NCBI RefSeq assembly: GCF_900184255.1
Contig: NZ_LT854640.1
Span: 62,345 to 126,344 of the forward strand
Source: Haloimpatiens massiliensis
Lineage (GTDB): Bacteria > Bacillota > Clostridia > Clostridiales > Clostridiaceae
Length of the DNA: 64,000 nt
Reading direction: 5' to 3'
Part shown: piece by piece, positions 17,962 through 26,349 of the stretch
Layout: each line of letters begins with the position of its first letter
Position numbering within the stretch: position 1 is the stretch's first letter
Translations under genes and position numbers: made by a program
Notes under the pieces: model-generated
Databases searched by the model: none
Told to the model about the DNA's origin: nothing
The model's input: only the letters and a program-made list of their open reading frames with translations

Positions 17962-18408
17962 ATGGGAAAAAAGGTTATAGCCATAGGAAATAGAATAATG
18001 AAAGATGATGCTATTGGAATATTAATTGGAGAAGAGTTAAAGGAGGATTTAGACAAACTAGGCTTTGAAGTGATATTAGGGGAAACAGATGTTGACTATT
18101 GTTTAAGCTTTATAGATAAAGAGGATTTTATATTTATTTTGGATTGCACTCTTTATGGAATACAGCCAGGTAAAATTACTGTTTTAGATATTAAGGGGAG
18201 TAATAATTTTTTTGAAAAGGGCTACTCGCAGCATCAACTAAGCTTAATAAAACTTTTGAATAGTTATAGCATGAAAAATGTAAAGGGATACATTGTAGGA
18301 ATAGAAGGCGTGGATGTGAATTATGGAACAGAATTAAGCAGAGAACTTTTGGAGAAATTTCATCATATAAAAAAGGAAGTGTACACTAAAATAGTTACCA
18401 TGGGTTAA
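17962..18408 (+). CDS. hupD: Hydrogenase maturation protease (HupD/HycI type)
   Basis: 148 residues. The N-terminus has GNRIMKDDAIGILIGEEL, matching the GNxxxxDDGxG pattern in which an Asp binds nickel of the large-subunit precursor. A second conserved acidic residue is in ILDCTLYG, and a conserved histidine in SQHQLSL. These endopeptidases cut the C-terminal peptide from the large subunit as the last maturation step. Placement directly after the large-subunit gene fits its specific partner. It lies 162 bp after that gene. Confidence 0.87.
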   Translation: MGKKVIAIGNRIMKDDAIGILIGEELKEDLDKLGFEVILGETDVDYCLSFIDKEDFIFILDCTLYGIQPGKITVLDIKGSNNFFEKGYSQHQLSLIKLLNSYSMKNVKGYIVGIEGVDVNYGTELSRELLEKFHHIKKEVYTKIVTMG

Positions 18409-18526
18409 GTTAAATTATAAATTTTACGCTTTATTTCACATTTTAAAATCAAAATTCTAGATTTGAAATTAAAAATATTTTAAATATGCAAAGAAAAATT
18501 AGAAATAAGGGATGGGGGGAAAATAA

Positions 18527-18781
18527 ATGCATGATTCATTTTTAATGCAAAACATTTCTAGTGCAGTTAAAGAAATTTGCAGTAGAAATGATTTAAAAAA
18601 AGTAAGTAATATAGAAATCTCGGTAGATCATAATAGTCATATAACAGAGGAAAATCTTTTGGAACACCTTATAGATTTAAATAGTCAGGTAGTAGATAAA
18701 AATACTAAGATAAAGGTAATTTATGAAGATATGGAGGAACTTATGGCTATTATTAGAAAGGTGGAAGGAGACAAAATATAG
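18527..18781 (+). CDS. HypA-like nickel chaperone lacking the zinc-binding domain
   Basis: 84 residues with GGGGGGAAA upstream. It starts MHDSFLMQNISSAVKEI, the HypA signature in which His2 binds nickel (HypA usually has MHE). HypA is ~113 residues and has a zinc finger with two CxxC pairs; here the protein stops before it and has one cysteine in total. The bases after the stop do not encode a zinc finger in another frame, so this is not a simple frameshift. Position between the protease and hypF fits HypA. It could be a minimal or degenerate HypA, or a paralogue with another job. No hypB is in the cluster. Confidence 0.65.
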   Translation: MHDSFLMQNISSAVKEICSRNDLKKVSNIEISVDHNSHITEENLLEHLIDLNSQVVDKNTKIKVIYEDMEELMAIIRKVEGDKI

Positions 18782-18868
18782 AGAACTTATCTATGGTTTA
18801 ATCATAGCATATAAATTGATAATTGCCACTAGGCAATGAATAAAAGTGAAAGTAAGGGATAGAACAAA

Positions 18869-21286
18869 TTGAAAAACAATGTGGGAAATAATAAAGAAAA
18901 TAAGTTGAAAAATAGTTTGGAAAATCACGTAGGGTGTATGGTAAAAATATATGGAATTGTTCAAGGGGTGGGTTTTAGACCTTATGTTTATAAAAAGGCA
19001 AAGGAATTTGAAATAAGAGGATGGGTTAATAATTGTGATGCATCAGTAATTATTAATGCGGAAGGAGAAAGAAAAAAAGTTCAGAGATTTATAAAGGAGG
19101 TAGTGGAAAAGCCTCCTAATCTTTCTGAAATTCAAAAGGTAGAGGTAACTGAAAAGAATTTAGAGGGATACAAAAATTTTACTATAAAAAAAAGTATTGT
19201 TTCTGATACAAAATTAAAATTTATCCTCCCAGATATTGCAACTTGTGATAGATGTATTGAAGATATATTTGATGAAAAATCTAAGAGATATAGATATGCT
19301 TTTACTAATTGTACTTTGTGCGGCCCAAGATATTCTATAATAAAATCTCTTCCTTATGATAGATGCAATACCACCATGAGAGATTTTAAGATGTGTCCTG
19401 TATGTGAGAGTGAATATCAAAATCCTGAAACACGAAGATTTCATGCACAACCTACTTGCTGTATAGATTGTGGACCAGAACTTTTTTTAACAGATAATAG
19501 GGCAAAAAGAATACAGTGTGAAGATGACATAAAGGAATGCGCACTGCTTTTAAAGCAGGGAAAAATTTTAGGCATTAAAGGTATAGGTGGGTTCCATATA
19601 GTATGTAGTGCTTTTAATGAAGAAGCGATTTTGAAAATTAGAAAGAGAAAGGAAAGAATCCATAAACCTTTGGCTGTGATGATGAAAGATATTGAGATAG
19701 TTAAAAAATACTGTGAAGTTAACAAAAGAGAAGAAGAAATTCTTATTAGTAATAAGAGGCCCATAGTTCTTTTAACAAAAAAACATAATAATAATATATG
19801 TTCATATGTAGCACCAAATATGAAAAGCTATGGAGTAATGCTTCCATACACTCCAATACATCATTTATTATTTGCAGAAGATTTACCACCACTTGTAATG
19901 ACTAGCGGAAATTTAAGTGGTAGTCCTATAGAATATACTAATGAGGGAGCACTAAAAAATCTGTCTACTATAGTGGAATTTTTTTTATTTAATAATAGGA
20001 AAATAAATACTCCTGTGGATGATTCTGTAGTAAAGGTAGTAGAAGATAAAATTATAATGAGTAGACCTGGAAGGGGATTTTCTCCTTATTATTTATATGG
20101 AAATATAAATAACAAAATATTAGCACTTGGTGGAGAAGAAAAAAGCACTTTTTCTTTTTCCTTAGATGGTATGGCATATATAAGTCAATACCTTGGAGAT
20201 TTAAAGGAGCTAAGGGCTTATAAAGAATACTTAAAATGCATAAAAAATATAAAAAATATATTTGAATTTCAAGAGGAAATTGTAACTTTTGATATGCATC
20301 CTAATTATATGTCTGCTATTTACGGAAAGAGTTTAAATGCTATTAAAGTGCCCGTTCAGCACCACCATGCTCACATGGTAAGCTGTATGTTAGAGCACAA
20401 TATATGGGAAAAGGTTATAGGCATAATATATGACGGCACAGGCTATGGGATGGACAGAAATATTTGGGGTGGAGAGTTTTTCATTGGTAATAGAAGAAAG
20501 TTTAAAAGAATAGGACATTTTAAGTACACAAAAATTCAAGGAGGAGATTCCGCTCAAAAAAATATATGGAAAATAGGATTAAGTTATTTAAAAAATATTA
20601 AAGATAGAGAAATGATGAATTTGGGATTGAATAAAATAAAATCTGCATTGAAAAAAACAAAATTCCAAGTGGAAAATACCGATTACAATTTTTCAGAACA
20701 ATTGTGGGAAAAAACTATAGAAAATTTATGGTCAGCATTAGATAAGGATTTGAATTGCTATAAAACTTCTAGTATGGGAAGATTATTTGATGCGGTTAGT
20801 TCTATTTTAGGATTGAGGGAAAAAATAAGCTATGATGCGCAAGGGGCTATAGAACTAGAAAATATCTTAGATGAAACAGTTAAGGAGAGCTATCCATATG
20901 TAATAAATTGTGTAATAGATAAAAAAGATGATGATAGTATGTATGTAGTAGATTATTTACCCATGCTTATAGAGTTGTTAAAAGATATTCAAAGAAATGT
21001 AGCAACCAAAGAAATAAGTGCAAAATTTCATAATACAATAATTAATATTACAGTAGAAATGGCTAAGAGACTAAGAGAACAGTTTAAAATAAATATTGTT
21101 GTTTTAAGTGGAGGAGTTTTTGAAAATAGATATATTTTAAACAATACGTATGGAGGTTTAAAAGAGCAAGGTTTTCAAGTGTTCTTTAATGAAAAAATAC
21201 CTACTAATGATAGTGGAATTTCATTAGGACAAGTTGCCATAGCGGATGAAATAGTAAAACATCAAGTATCAAATAAAAATAAATAG
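18869..21286 (+). CDS. hypF: Carbamoyltransferase HypF
   Basis: 805 residues from TTG 18869 with AAGGGAT upstream. HypF makes the cyanide ligands: it turns carbamoyl phosphate into a carbamoyl adenylate and passes the carbamoyl group to HypE. Domain order is complete. An acylphosphatase domain lies at ~22-110 (GIVQGVGFRPYVYKKA). Two zinc fingers lie at ~125-205 (CDRC, CTLCG, CPVC, CCIDCG). A YrdC-like domain covers ~215-400 (GIKGIGGFHIVC, HKPLAVMMKD). A Kae1-like domain spans ~410-800 (VQHHHAHMVSCM, YDGTGYGMD, LSGGVFENRYI). Length is close to the usual ~750-800. Confidence 0.95.
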   Translation: MKNNVGNNKENKLKNSLENHVGCMVKIYGIVQGVGFRPYVYKKAKEFEIRGWVNNCDASVIINAEGERKKVQRFIKEVVEKPPNLSEIQKVEVTEKNLEGYKNFTIKKSIVSDTKLKFILPDIATCDRCIEDIFDEKSKRYRYAFTNCTLCGPRYSIIKSLPYDRCNTTMRDFKMCPVCESEYQNPETRRFHAQPTCCIDCGPELFLTDNRAKRIQCEDDIKECALLLKQGKILGIKGIGGFHIVCSAFNEEAILKIRKRKERIHKPLAVMMKDIEIVKKYCEVNKREEEILISNKRPIVLLTKKHNNNICSYVAPNMKSYGVMLPYTPIHHLLFAEDLPPLVMTSGNLSGSPIEYTNEGALKNLSTIVEFFLFNNRKINTPVDDSVVKVVEDKIIMSRPGRGFSPYYLYGNINNKILALGGEEKSTFSFSLDGMAYISQYLGDLKELRAYKEYLKCIKNIKNIFEFQEEIVTFDMHPNYMSAIYGKSLNAIKVPVQHHHAHMVSCMLEHNIWEKVIGIIYDGTGYGMDRNIWGGEFFIGNRRKFKRIGHFKYTKIQGGDSAQKNIWKIGLSYLKNIKDREMMNLGLNKIKSALKKTKFQVENTDYNFSEQLWEKTIENLWSALDKDLNCYKTSSMGRLFDAVSSILGLREKISYDAQGAIELENILDETVKESYPYVINCVIDKKDDDSMYVVDYLPMLIELLKDIQRNVATKEISAKFHNTIINITVEMAKRLREQFKINIVVLSGGVFENRYILNNTYGGLKEQGFQVFFNEKIPTNDSGISLGQVAIADEIVKHQVSNKNK

Positions 21287-21411
21287 CAAAATATAAATAA
21301 TGTATAATTTAACTTTGTCACATAAATTTCAATATCTACATTAGATGAATAAAGGAATTGGAAATACAGTTTTTAATTTAAAATTATAATATTTGTTAGA
21401 AGGTGGATATT

Positions 21412-21636
21412 ATGTGTCTTGCAGTATGTGGGAAAATAAAAACTTTAGATTTGCCCTTTGCTTTAGTGGATGTTAAAGGAATAGAAACTTGTGTTAATGT
21501 GGAACTTTTAGAGAATCTTCAATGTGGAGAATGTGTGTTGGTTCATGCTGGTTTTGCCATTGAAAAGATAGAGGAAGAATATTTTGATTATTTAGATTGT
21601 GCTTTAGAAGAAATGTTAGAAGAAGATGGGGAATAG
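21412..21636 (+). CDS. hypC: Hydrogenase assembly chaperone HypC
   Basis: 74 residues from ATG 21412, chosen because AGAAGGTGG precedes it and HypC must begin MC: after Met removal, Cys2 binds the Fe(CN)2CO precursor. A 3-codon longer start (21403) would bury this cysteine. The sequence MCLAVCGKIKTLD and VHAGFAIEKI fit the family. HypC works with HypD to assemble the iron centre and hands it to the large subunit. It nearly abuts hypD. The acidic C-terminal tail is typical. Confidence 0.93.
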   Translation: MCLAVCGKIKTLDLPFALVDVKGIETCVNVELLENLQCGECVLVHAGFAIEKIEEEYFDYLDCALEEMLEEDGE

Positions 21637-21637
21637 A

Positions 21638-22804
21638 ATGGGTATTAAAAAAGTAGATAATTTGCAAAGGGTCATAAATAATATAAACAAATATGCAGGT
21701 CTTATAGATGAAGAAAATATAAATATTATGGAAGTGTGTGGTACCCACACTAATTCAATAGCTAAGTATGGAATAAACAGTGTTATTTCTAATAAAATAA
21801 ATTTATTATCAGGACCTGGATGTCCTGTATGCGTTACTAATGAAGAATATATAGATGAAGCAGTATATCTTTCTTCAAAGGATGTAACTATAGTAACTTT
21901 TGGAGATTTAGTTAAGGTGTCAGGAAATAATTGTAGTTTATCTATGGCAAAATCTAGGGGAAGAGACATAAGGATAGTTTACTCCATAAGTCAAGTGGTT
22001 TCCATAGCTAAAGACATGTATCCTAAAGAAGTTGTGTTTTTAGCAGTTGGTTTTGAAACTACTGCTCCGGCTATTGCAACTATTATAAAGAAAGTCTATG
22101 AGGAAAAAATCAATAATTTGTCTTTACTAACCTCAATAAAGATAATGCCGCCAATACTGCATAAAATTCTCAGTAGCAAACATAAAAAAATTCACGGCAT
22201 AATTTGTCCAGGAAATGTGGCAGTAATAGGAGGCGTGGATAGATTTAAATTTATTTACCAAAAGTACAAAATACCTGCAGTGATATGTGGTTTTGAAGGA
22301 GAGGAAATATTAGCTTCAATATATTTTTTGATTAGAGATATTTATAAAAAAGATGAAAATAAAAGCCAAATTGGATTTGAAAATTTATATAGAAAATGGG
22401 CAAGCCCCCAGGGAAATAAGCTTGCTCAAAATTTAATAAGAGATGTGTTTAACATAGAGGATGTGGTTTGGAGAGGTATTGGTAATGTTAGAAATTCAGC
22501 CCTAACCATAAAGGATAAATATTCAACTATAGATGCAGCAAAAAGGTTTGGGTTACAAGAGTATTTTAATGAGAAGTCTTATAGGGATAGATATTTGGTG
22601 AAGGATTCATTTAGTAATGAGCATAAGGCTTGTACTAATGATTATAAAGCATGCAAATGTAAAGATGTGTTGCTTGGTAATATATATCCATTTCAATGCG
22701 GCCTTTTTAGAAAGGTATGTAACCCTGAAAAGCCTTTGGGTCCGTGCATGGTATCAGAGGAGGGAGCTTGTGCTATTTATTATAAATATCATATAGAAGT
22801 TTAA
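21638..22804 (+). CDS. hypD: Hydrogenase formation protein HypD
   Basis: 388 residues from ATG 21638, one base after the hypC stop, with GATGGGGAAT as ribosome-binding site; ATG 21626 is an in-frame alternative. HypD is the Fe-S scaffold on which the Fe(CN)2CO group is built. Hallmarks: MEVCGTHT (the essential Cys), SGPGCPVCVT, and GFETTAPA. The C-terminal cysteines that hold the [4Fe-4S] cluster are in CKCKDV, QCGLFRKVC, GPCMVSEEGAC. Length is normal (~370). Confidence 0.94.
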   Translation: MGIKKVDNLQRVINNINKYAGLIDEENINIMEVCGTHTNSIAKYGINSVISNKINLLSGPGCPVCVTNEEYIDEAVYLSSKDVTIVTFGDLVKVSGNNCSLSMAKSRGRDIRIVYSISQVVSIAKDMYPKEVVFLAVGFETTAPAIATIIKKVYEEKINNLSLLTSIKIMPPILHKILSSKHKKIHGIICPGNVAVIGGVDRFKFIYQKYKIPAVICGFEGEEILASIYFLIRDIYKKDENKSQIGFENLYRKWASPQGNKLAQNLIRDVFNIEDVVWRGIGNVRNSALTIKDKYSTIDAAKRFGLQEYFNEKSYRDRYLVKDSFSNEHKACTNDYKACKCKDVLLGNIYPFQCGLFRKVCNPEKPLGPCMVSEEGACAIYYKYHIEV

Positions 22805-23032
22805 TAAATTTTATTTACTAATGAATTTTTAACTAAGAAGCCCTACTTCAGCGTAAGCAACTGGAAAGTACGCGTTTAACAGTCTATAGAATGTTATAAA
22901 AAATTGTGTTTTGACTATTGTACATTCTAAATTTTAAATTAAAAACCCTTATTAATCTAATGTAGAGTTTGAACTTTATGTGCGAAAGTTGAGTAAGTAA
23001 TATATATGTTAAGAATTGGGGGAGGATAAAAA

Positions 23033-24028
23033 ATGGCTGAAGATTGTATACAGCTTATTCAAGGAGAAGGAGGAAGGCATACACAAAAGTTAATACAAGA
23101 TGTTTTTTATAAAAATTTTAACAATAATATTTTATTAAAAAATGATGATTCTGCACTTATAAATATCCCTTCCAAAAAAATTGCATTTACAACGGACTCT
23201 TTTGTGGTGAATCCTATATTTTTTAGGGGTGGGGATATAGGAAAATTAGCTGTTGCTGGCACCGTAAATGACTTAGTAGCTTGTGGAGCAGAGCCTTTAT
23301 ATTTAAGTTCAGCTTTTATTATAGAAGAAGGATTTAGCAAAAATGATTTAATTAAAATTGTAGATTCTATGAAGAACACTTGTGCTATTGCGAAAGTATC
23401 TATAGTCACTGGAGACACCAAGGTAGTGCCTAAAGGAAAGGGGGATAAAATATTTATAAATACTACAGGAATTGGAGTGGTAGATGAGTATATACCTAAA
23501 GATATAGTACCTGGGGATAAAGTTATAATAACTGGAACTGTTGGAGAGCATGGTACTGCCATTGCTGTAGACAGATATAATTTAAAGGTTACAGGAGACA
23601 TAAAAAGTGATTGTCAGCCTCTTAACCATATTTTAAAATATTTAAAAAATTACTATCCCCACATAAAATTCATGAGAGATCCTACTAGAGGTGGAGTAGG
23701 AGAGGTATTAAATGAAATATCTAAAAAATCTGGTTTAGGTATACACCTTTTTGAAAAAGATATTCCTATACGAAAAGAAGTAGAAGCTATAAATAGTATG
23801 CTGGGAATAAATCCTCTTTATTTGGCCTGCGAAGGAAGGATGATAATTGTTGTAGATGAAGAAGCTTCTTTGGATTTGTTAGAGGATTTAACAGAGGAGT
23901 GTAACTATCAATGTAGTATTATAGGTGAATTTACAGAGGAGAATTCTTTTGTATTTATTGAAAACTATTTTGGTGGTCAGAGAATATTAGGGGAACTAGA
24001 TGGTCAGATATTGCCTAGAATATGTTAA
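23033..24028 (+). CDS. hypE: Hydrogenase expression/formation protein HypE
   Basis: 331 residues with GGGGGAGG upstream. HypE is a PurM-like ATPase that dehydrates its own C-terminal S-carboxamide to a thiocyanate, the source of CN. The C-terminus ends LPRIC, keeping the essential last cysteine. Other features: GEGGRHTQKLI, DDSALI, FTTDSFVVNPIFFRGGDIGKL, TGDTKVV and MRDPTRGGVGEVLNEI. It is 228 bp after hypD; that gap holds nothing I recognise. It is the last gene of the hydrogenase locus, followed by a terminator. Confidence 0.95.
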   Translation: MAEDCIQLIQGEGGRHTQKLIQDVFYKNFNNNILLKNDDSALINIPSKKIAFTTDSFVVNPIFFRGGDIGKLAVAGTVNDLVACGAEPLYLSSAFIIEEGFSKNDLIKIVDSMKNTCAIAKVSIVTGDTKVVPKGKGDKIFINTTGIGVVDEYIPKDIVPGDKVIITGTVGEHGTAIAVDRYNLKVTGDIKSDCQPLNHILKYLKNYYPHIKFMRDPTRGGVGEVLNEISKKSGLGIHLFEKDIPIRKEVEAINSMLGINPLYLACEGRMIIVVDEEASLDLLEDLTEECNYQCSIIGEFTEENSFVFIENYFGGQRILGELDGQILPRIC

Positions 24029-24135
24029 ATAAAAAAAGACTTTGGATTAATTCTCCAAAGTCTTTTGAGCTTCGTAAAATAGGTGATGCCGGTGGCCGGA
24101 TTCGAACCGGCACGGTGTTGCCACCGGTGGATTTT
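24027..24135. repeat. Left attachment-site repeat with tRNA-Leu 3' fragment
   Basis: Nearly identical to 26115-26222. Positions 24084-24135 are the last 52 nt of a tRNA-Leu on the minus strand. The copy stops in the anticodon loop (after GGATTTT), and its 3' end reads TCA instead of CCA. It is therefore a relic, not a functional tRNA gene. Confidence 0.88.
24034..24066. terminator. Terminator after hypE
   Basis: A 12-bp perfect stem, AAAAGACTTTGG (24034-24045) and CCAAAGTCTTTT (24055-24066), with T runs on both strands. The same hairpin recurs at ~26121-26152 after the intact tRNA-Leu, because the whole block is duplicated. It was probably the original tRNA-Leu terminator. Confidence 0.8.
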
Positions 24136-24137
24136 TT

Positions 24138-24247
24138 ATAGGAAGTATAATAAAAGCCACAAACCAAAGCTAAAGAGTAAAGTTGACTACATTGAGAAGG
24201 TCATGAATAAAATACCGGAACTTTATGAAATAGCTTGTACTAAATAA
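24138..24247 (+). pseudogene. C-terminal fragment of an unidentified gene
   Basis: An open frame without a start runs to TAA 24245-24247 and encodes about 36 residues, ending KVMNKIPELYEIACTK. It begins exactly where the left attachment repeat ends. It therefore looks like the 3' end of an element gene cut off by deletion or integration. I do not recognise the family. Confidence 0.4.
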
Positions 24248-24250
24248 AAA

Positions 24251-24270
24251 AGACACCTATTTAAGTGTCT
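24251..24270 (-). terminator. Terminator of the coiled-coil gene
   Basis: Stem AGACAC/GTGTCT (with extra AT pairs) overlapping the stop at 24269-24271. On the minus strand it is followed by a run of six T. Confidence 0.65.
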
Positions 24271-24643
24271 AAAAAGAATGGTTATTCCTAATTTTCTTAA
24301 GAATTTTAATATCCATTTCATGAGAGCCAGTAGTGTCTTTAATAACATCAATAGCATCTACAACATCATTTACAGATTTAGAAGTATTGGTGATAGCAAG
24401 TTCAATAACATCTAATCTTTCACCTAGAGATTTACCATCTTTATCTTTAGCTCTATCAAGTTGATCTGAGAAAGAGGATTGAACTTCAGCAAGAGTTTTA
24501 ATATCAGTTTGAATTTTTTCAAGCATTAAAGAATTTTTATTTATTTGAGATTTTATTTCAGAATTAGTTTTTTCTAAATTTGTGAAACGCTGATCAAAGT
24601 TTGCATACATTTTTTCAAGTAAATCATAGATTTTGTTTTCCAT
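24269..24643 (-). CDS. Coiled-coil protein of unknown function, mobile-element cargo
   Basis: 124 residues with CAAGGAGC upstream of ATG 24643. Heptad-like hydrophobic spacing runs through most of the chain (about residues 15-60 and 80-115), so it should form a coiled coil. There are no cysteines, no signal peptide and no membrane segment. Small proteins of this type are often found beside Xre-type repressors in clostridial prophages and integrative elements (general knowledge). It lies 45 bp downstream of the Xre gene on the same strand, so they are likely co-expressed. Confidence 0.6.
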   Translation of the reverse strand: MENKIYDLLEKMYANFDQRFTNLEKTNSEIKSQINKNSLMLEKIQTDIKTLAEVQSSFSDQLDRAKDKDGKSLGERLDVIELAITNTSKSVNDVVDAIDVIKDTTGSHEMDIKILKKIRNNHSF

Positions 24644-24688
24644 AGTATCAGCTCCTTGAAAATTAATTATAGTACTATTATATACTAC

Positions 24689-24988
24689 TTAATGGATTTT
24701 ATGAACTTGGAAAGTAATTCTAGTTGTTCTTAAATCTTTAGCACTTTCTAAAAGAGCTTTAAGTTCTTGAGTTAGTGCTATAGGTTCAGACTCAGTATCA
24801 GATAAAAACTGTACTAAGGATATATTTAATGCTTTGCATATAGAAGCAAGTTTTTCAATTGTTGAATTTGTTTTATTACTTTCAATATAGCTTAAGTGAG
24901 AAGGAGCAATATTTGAAAGCTCAGCTAGTTTTCGTAAAGAAATACAAGAGTTTTCTCTTAAAGTCTTGATTTTAGTACCAATATCCAT
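24689..24988 (-). CDS. Xre-family helix-turn-helix transcriptional regulator
   Basis: 99 residues. Residues 4-60 form a Cro/C1-type HTH: IGTKIKTLRENSCISLRKLAEL, then SNIAPSHLSYIESNKTNSTIEKLASICKALNISLVQFL in the expected positions. The ~35-residue C-terminal tail may mediate dimerisation. Such proteins usually repress the lytic or transfer genes of the element. Here those genes are gone or broken, so it may now be orphaned. An AGAAAGAAG stretch precedes ATG 24988. Confidence 0.85.
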   Translation of the reverse strand: MDIGTKIKTLRENSCISLRKLAELSNIAPSHLSYIESNKTNSTIEKLASICKALNISLVQFLSDTESEPIALTQELKALLESAKDLRTTRITFQVHKIH

Positions 24989-25111
24989 AGTGAAAGCTTC
25001 TTTCTAAATGTTATATATATACAACACTTTATATAATTAATAATAATTCAAATTCTAAGAAATAACAAGTATTTTATAGAAAAGTTTATTGACTAGATTT
25101 TAAAATATTAA

Positions 25112-26028
25112 AAAGACAGAGTATTAGAAACTGAGATACCAAAGGAGCTGCAGCAAGGCACAAAGCTAGTAGGTATAAGTGAATTAAAAGCTAGAATGGA
25201 AAGATATTTGGATGCAGCAGCTATAGTGGTGTTTATTAATATTGGTCCTATAAAAGATGTTTTTCAGGTACTACAGGACTATAAATTGAGAAAAGAATAT
25301 ATTGATAGAGTTCCATTAGGGCAAACAGAGTGTACAGAAGAATATATATCAGCATTAGAGGAATTAGATGAGTGGAGTAAGGCTACTAAAGATAAGCCCT
25401 CAAAGGTGATTGGTACTAAATTAAGCTTTGTCCAAGGAATATTAAATAGAGTAAATAAACTAAAGAAAAACACAGTGCTGGAGCTTATGGTTAAAAAAGA
25501 TACTAAGGGCAATATTAATTTAGCCGAAGAAATACAAAAAGGTAAAGCTATCTTTATAAAAATGCCTGAAAATAAATTTGGAACTCCAGAGGAAAGAGAT
25601 ATTATAACTACTTACTGGCTAACTAAGATATGGCTAGCACTTCAAATTAGAGCTTCTCGTATACCTAATAGATATGATAGGACACAGTGAGTATAATTAC
25701 TGATGAATTGAATCAGTTAAGTTCTGCCCAGGAGTTTGTGGGAATTAAACTGGATCAGTATGCTAAATTTGGAGGAAAGTTTGTTATATCTACCATGTAC
25801 ATTAACCAGTTAAAGATTAGGGAGAAGTTAAGAACGGTCAACACATCATATATAATAATATCAGGTTCAGATAAGGTTAATTATACTGAATTAAAGGAAG
25901 AATTAAATGGTTTTGGATTTACACTAGAGTATCTTATGAATTTAAAGAGATTTCACAGTCTTAATTATATTAAATATGAGAAGGGGTATTCTGCTTTTAT
26001 AAGTAAGTTGCCACCACCAATAAAATAG
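25112..26028 (+). pseudogene. Truncated, frameshifted conjugation-type (HerA/VirD4-like) ATPase
   Basis: Two overlapping frames, 25112-25690 and 25687-26028, together read as one protein C-terminus. The first ends NRYDRTQ-stop; the second continues SIITDELNQLSSAQEF, a Walker-B-like strand with an acidic pair, and ends with KLPPPIK. A one-base shift near 25686 separates them. The frame is closed by TAA at 25109-25111, so the N-terminus with the Walker A motif is missing. The sequence resembles ATP-binding proteins of integrative conjugative elements. It is non-functional unless the shift is a sequencing error, and even then it is truncated. Confidence 0.65.
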
Positions 26029-26049
26029 GACCTTAATGGGTCCTATTTT
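26022..26049 (+). terminator. Terminator after the ATPase remnant
   Basis: An 11-bp perfect stem, AAAATAGGACC with GGTCCTATTTT, 6-nt loop, overlapping the TAG stop at 26026-26028 and ending in T residues. Confidence 0.8.
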
Positions 26050-26114
26050 ATTATAAGTATTAATAAGCATTGATAAGGATTATTTATTCTACTGACATTT
26101 TACTGACTTTTTGC

Positions 26115-26222
26115 AAATAAAAAAGACTTTGGATTAATTCTCCAAAGTTTTTTGAGCTTCGTAAAATAGGTGGTGCCGGTGGCCGGATTCGAACCGGCAC
26201 GGTGTTGCCACCGGTGGATTTT
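26115..26222. repeat. Right attachment-site repeat
   Basis: A 108-bp block matching 24027-24135 with a one-base indel in an A run and two substitutions seen (T for C in the terminator, and CCA restored). It covers the terminator hairpin and the tRNA-Leu 3' part up to the anticodon loop. Confidence 0.88.
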
Positions 26223-26257
26223 GAGTCCACTACGTCTGCCAATTCCATCACACCGGC
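26171..26257 (-). tRNA. tRNA-Leu (anticodon CAA)
   Basis: 87 nt including an encoded CCA. Acceptor stem GCCGGTG pairs with CACCGGC. The anticodon stem GTGGA/TCCAC encloses the loop CTCAAAA, giving CAA, which reads the UUG codon. A long variable arm (CGGTGGCAACACCG) marks a class II Leu tRNA, and the T arm has GGTTCGAATCC. It is the functional copy at the right junction of the integrated element. Confidence 0.93.
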
Positions 26258-26349
26258 ATATCTCACGAAATTTATAATACCATAGATTTCATTTATATGC
26301 AAGTAATTTTTATGAAAAGTTTGTGTCAAGTTCTAGTGGGCAATTTTAT

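Larger units (their letters stand above)
24027..26222. mobile_element. Decayed integrated element in tRNA-Leu(CAA), 2.1 kb between direct repeats
   Basis: Two 108-109-bp direct repeats (24027-24135 and 26115-26222) share the 3' part of tRNA-Leu plus its terminator, with few differences. This is the footprint of site-specific integration at a tRNA 3' end. Between them lie a gene fragment, a coiled-coil protein, an Xre regulator and a broken transfer-type ATPase. No integrase or excisionase is present, so the element is presumably immobile. The intact tRNA is at the right junction. Confidence 0.8.

Noticed and set aside
26084..26329. Open frame of 81 codons on the minus strand over the tRNA-Leu region
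   Set aside because: It is the tRNA sequence and its flanks read as protein, a common artefact.
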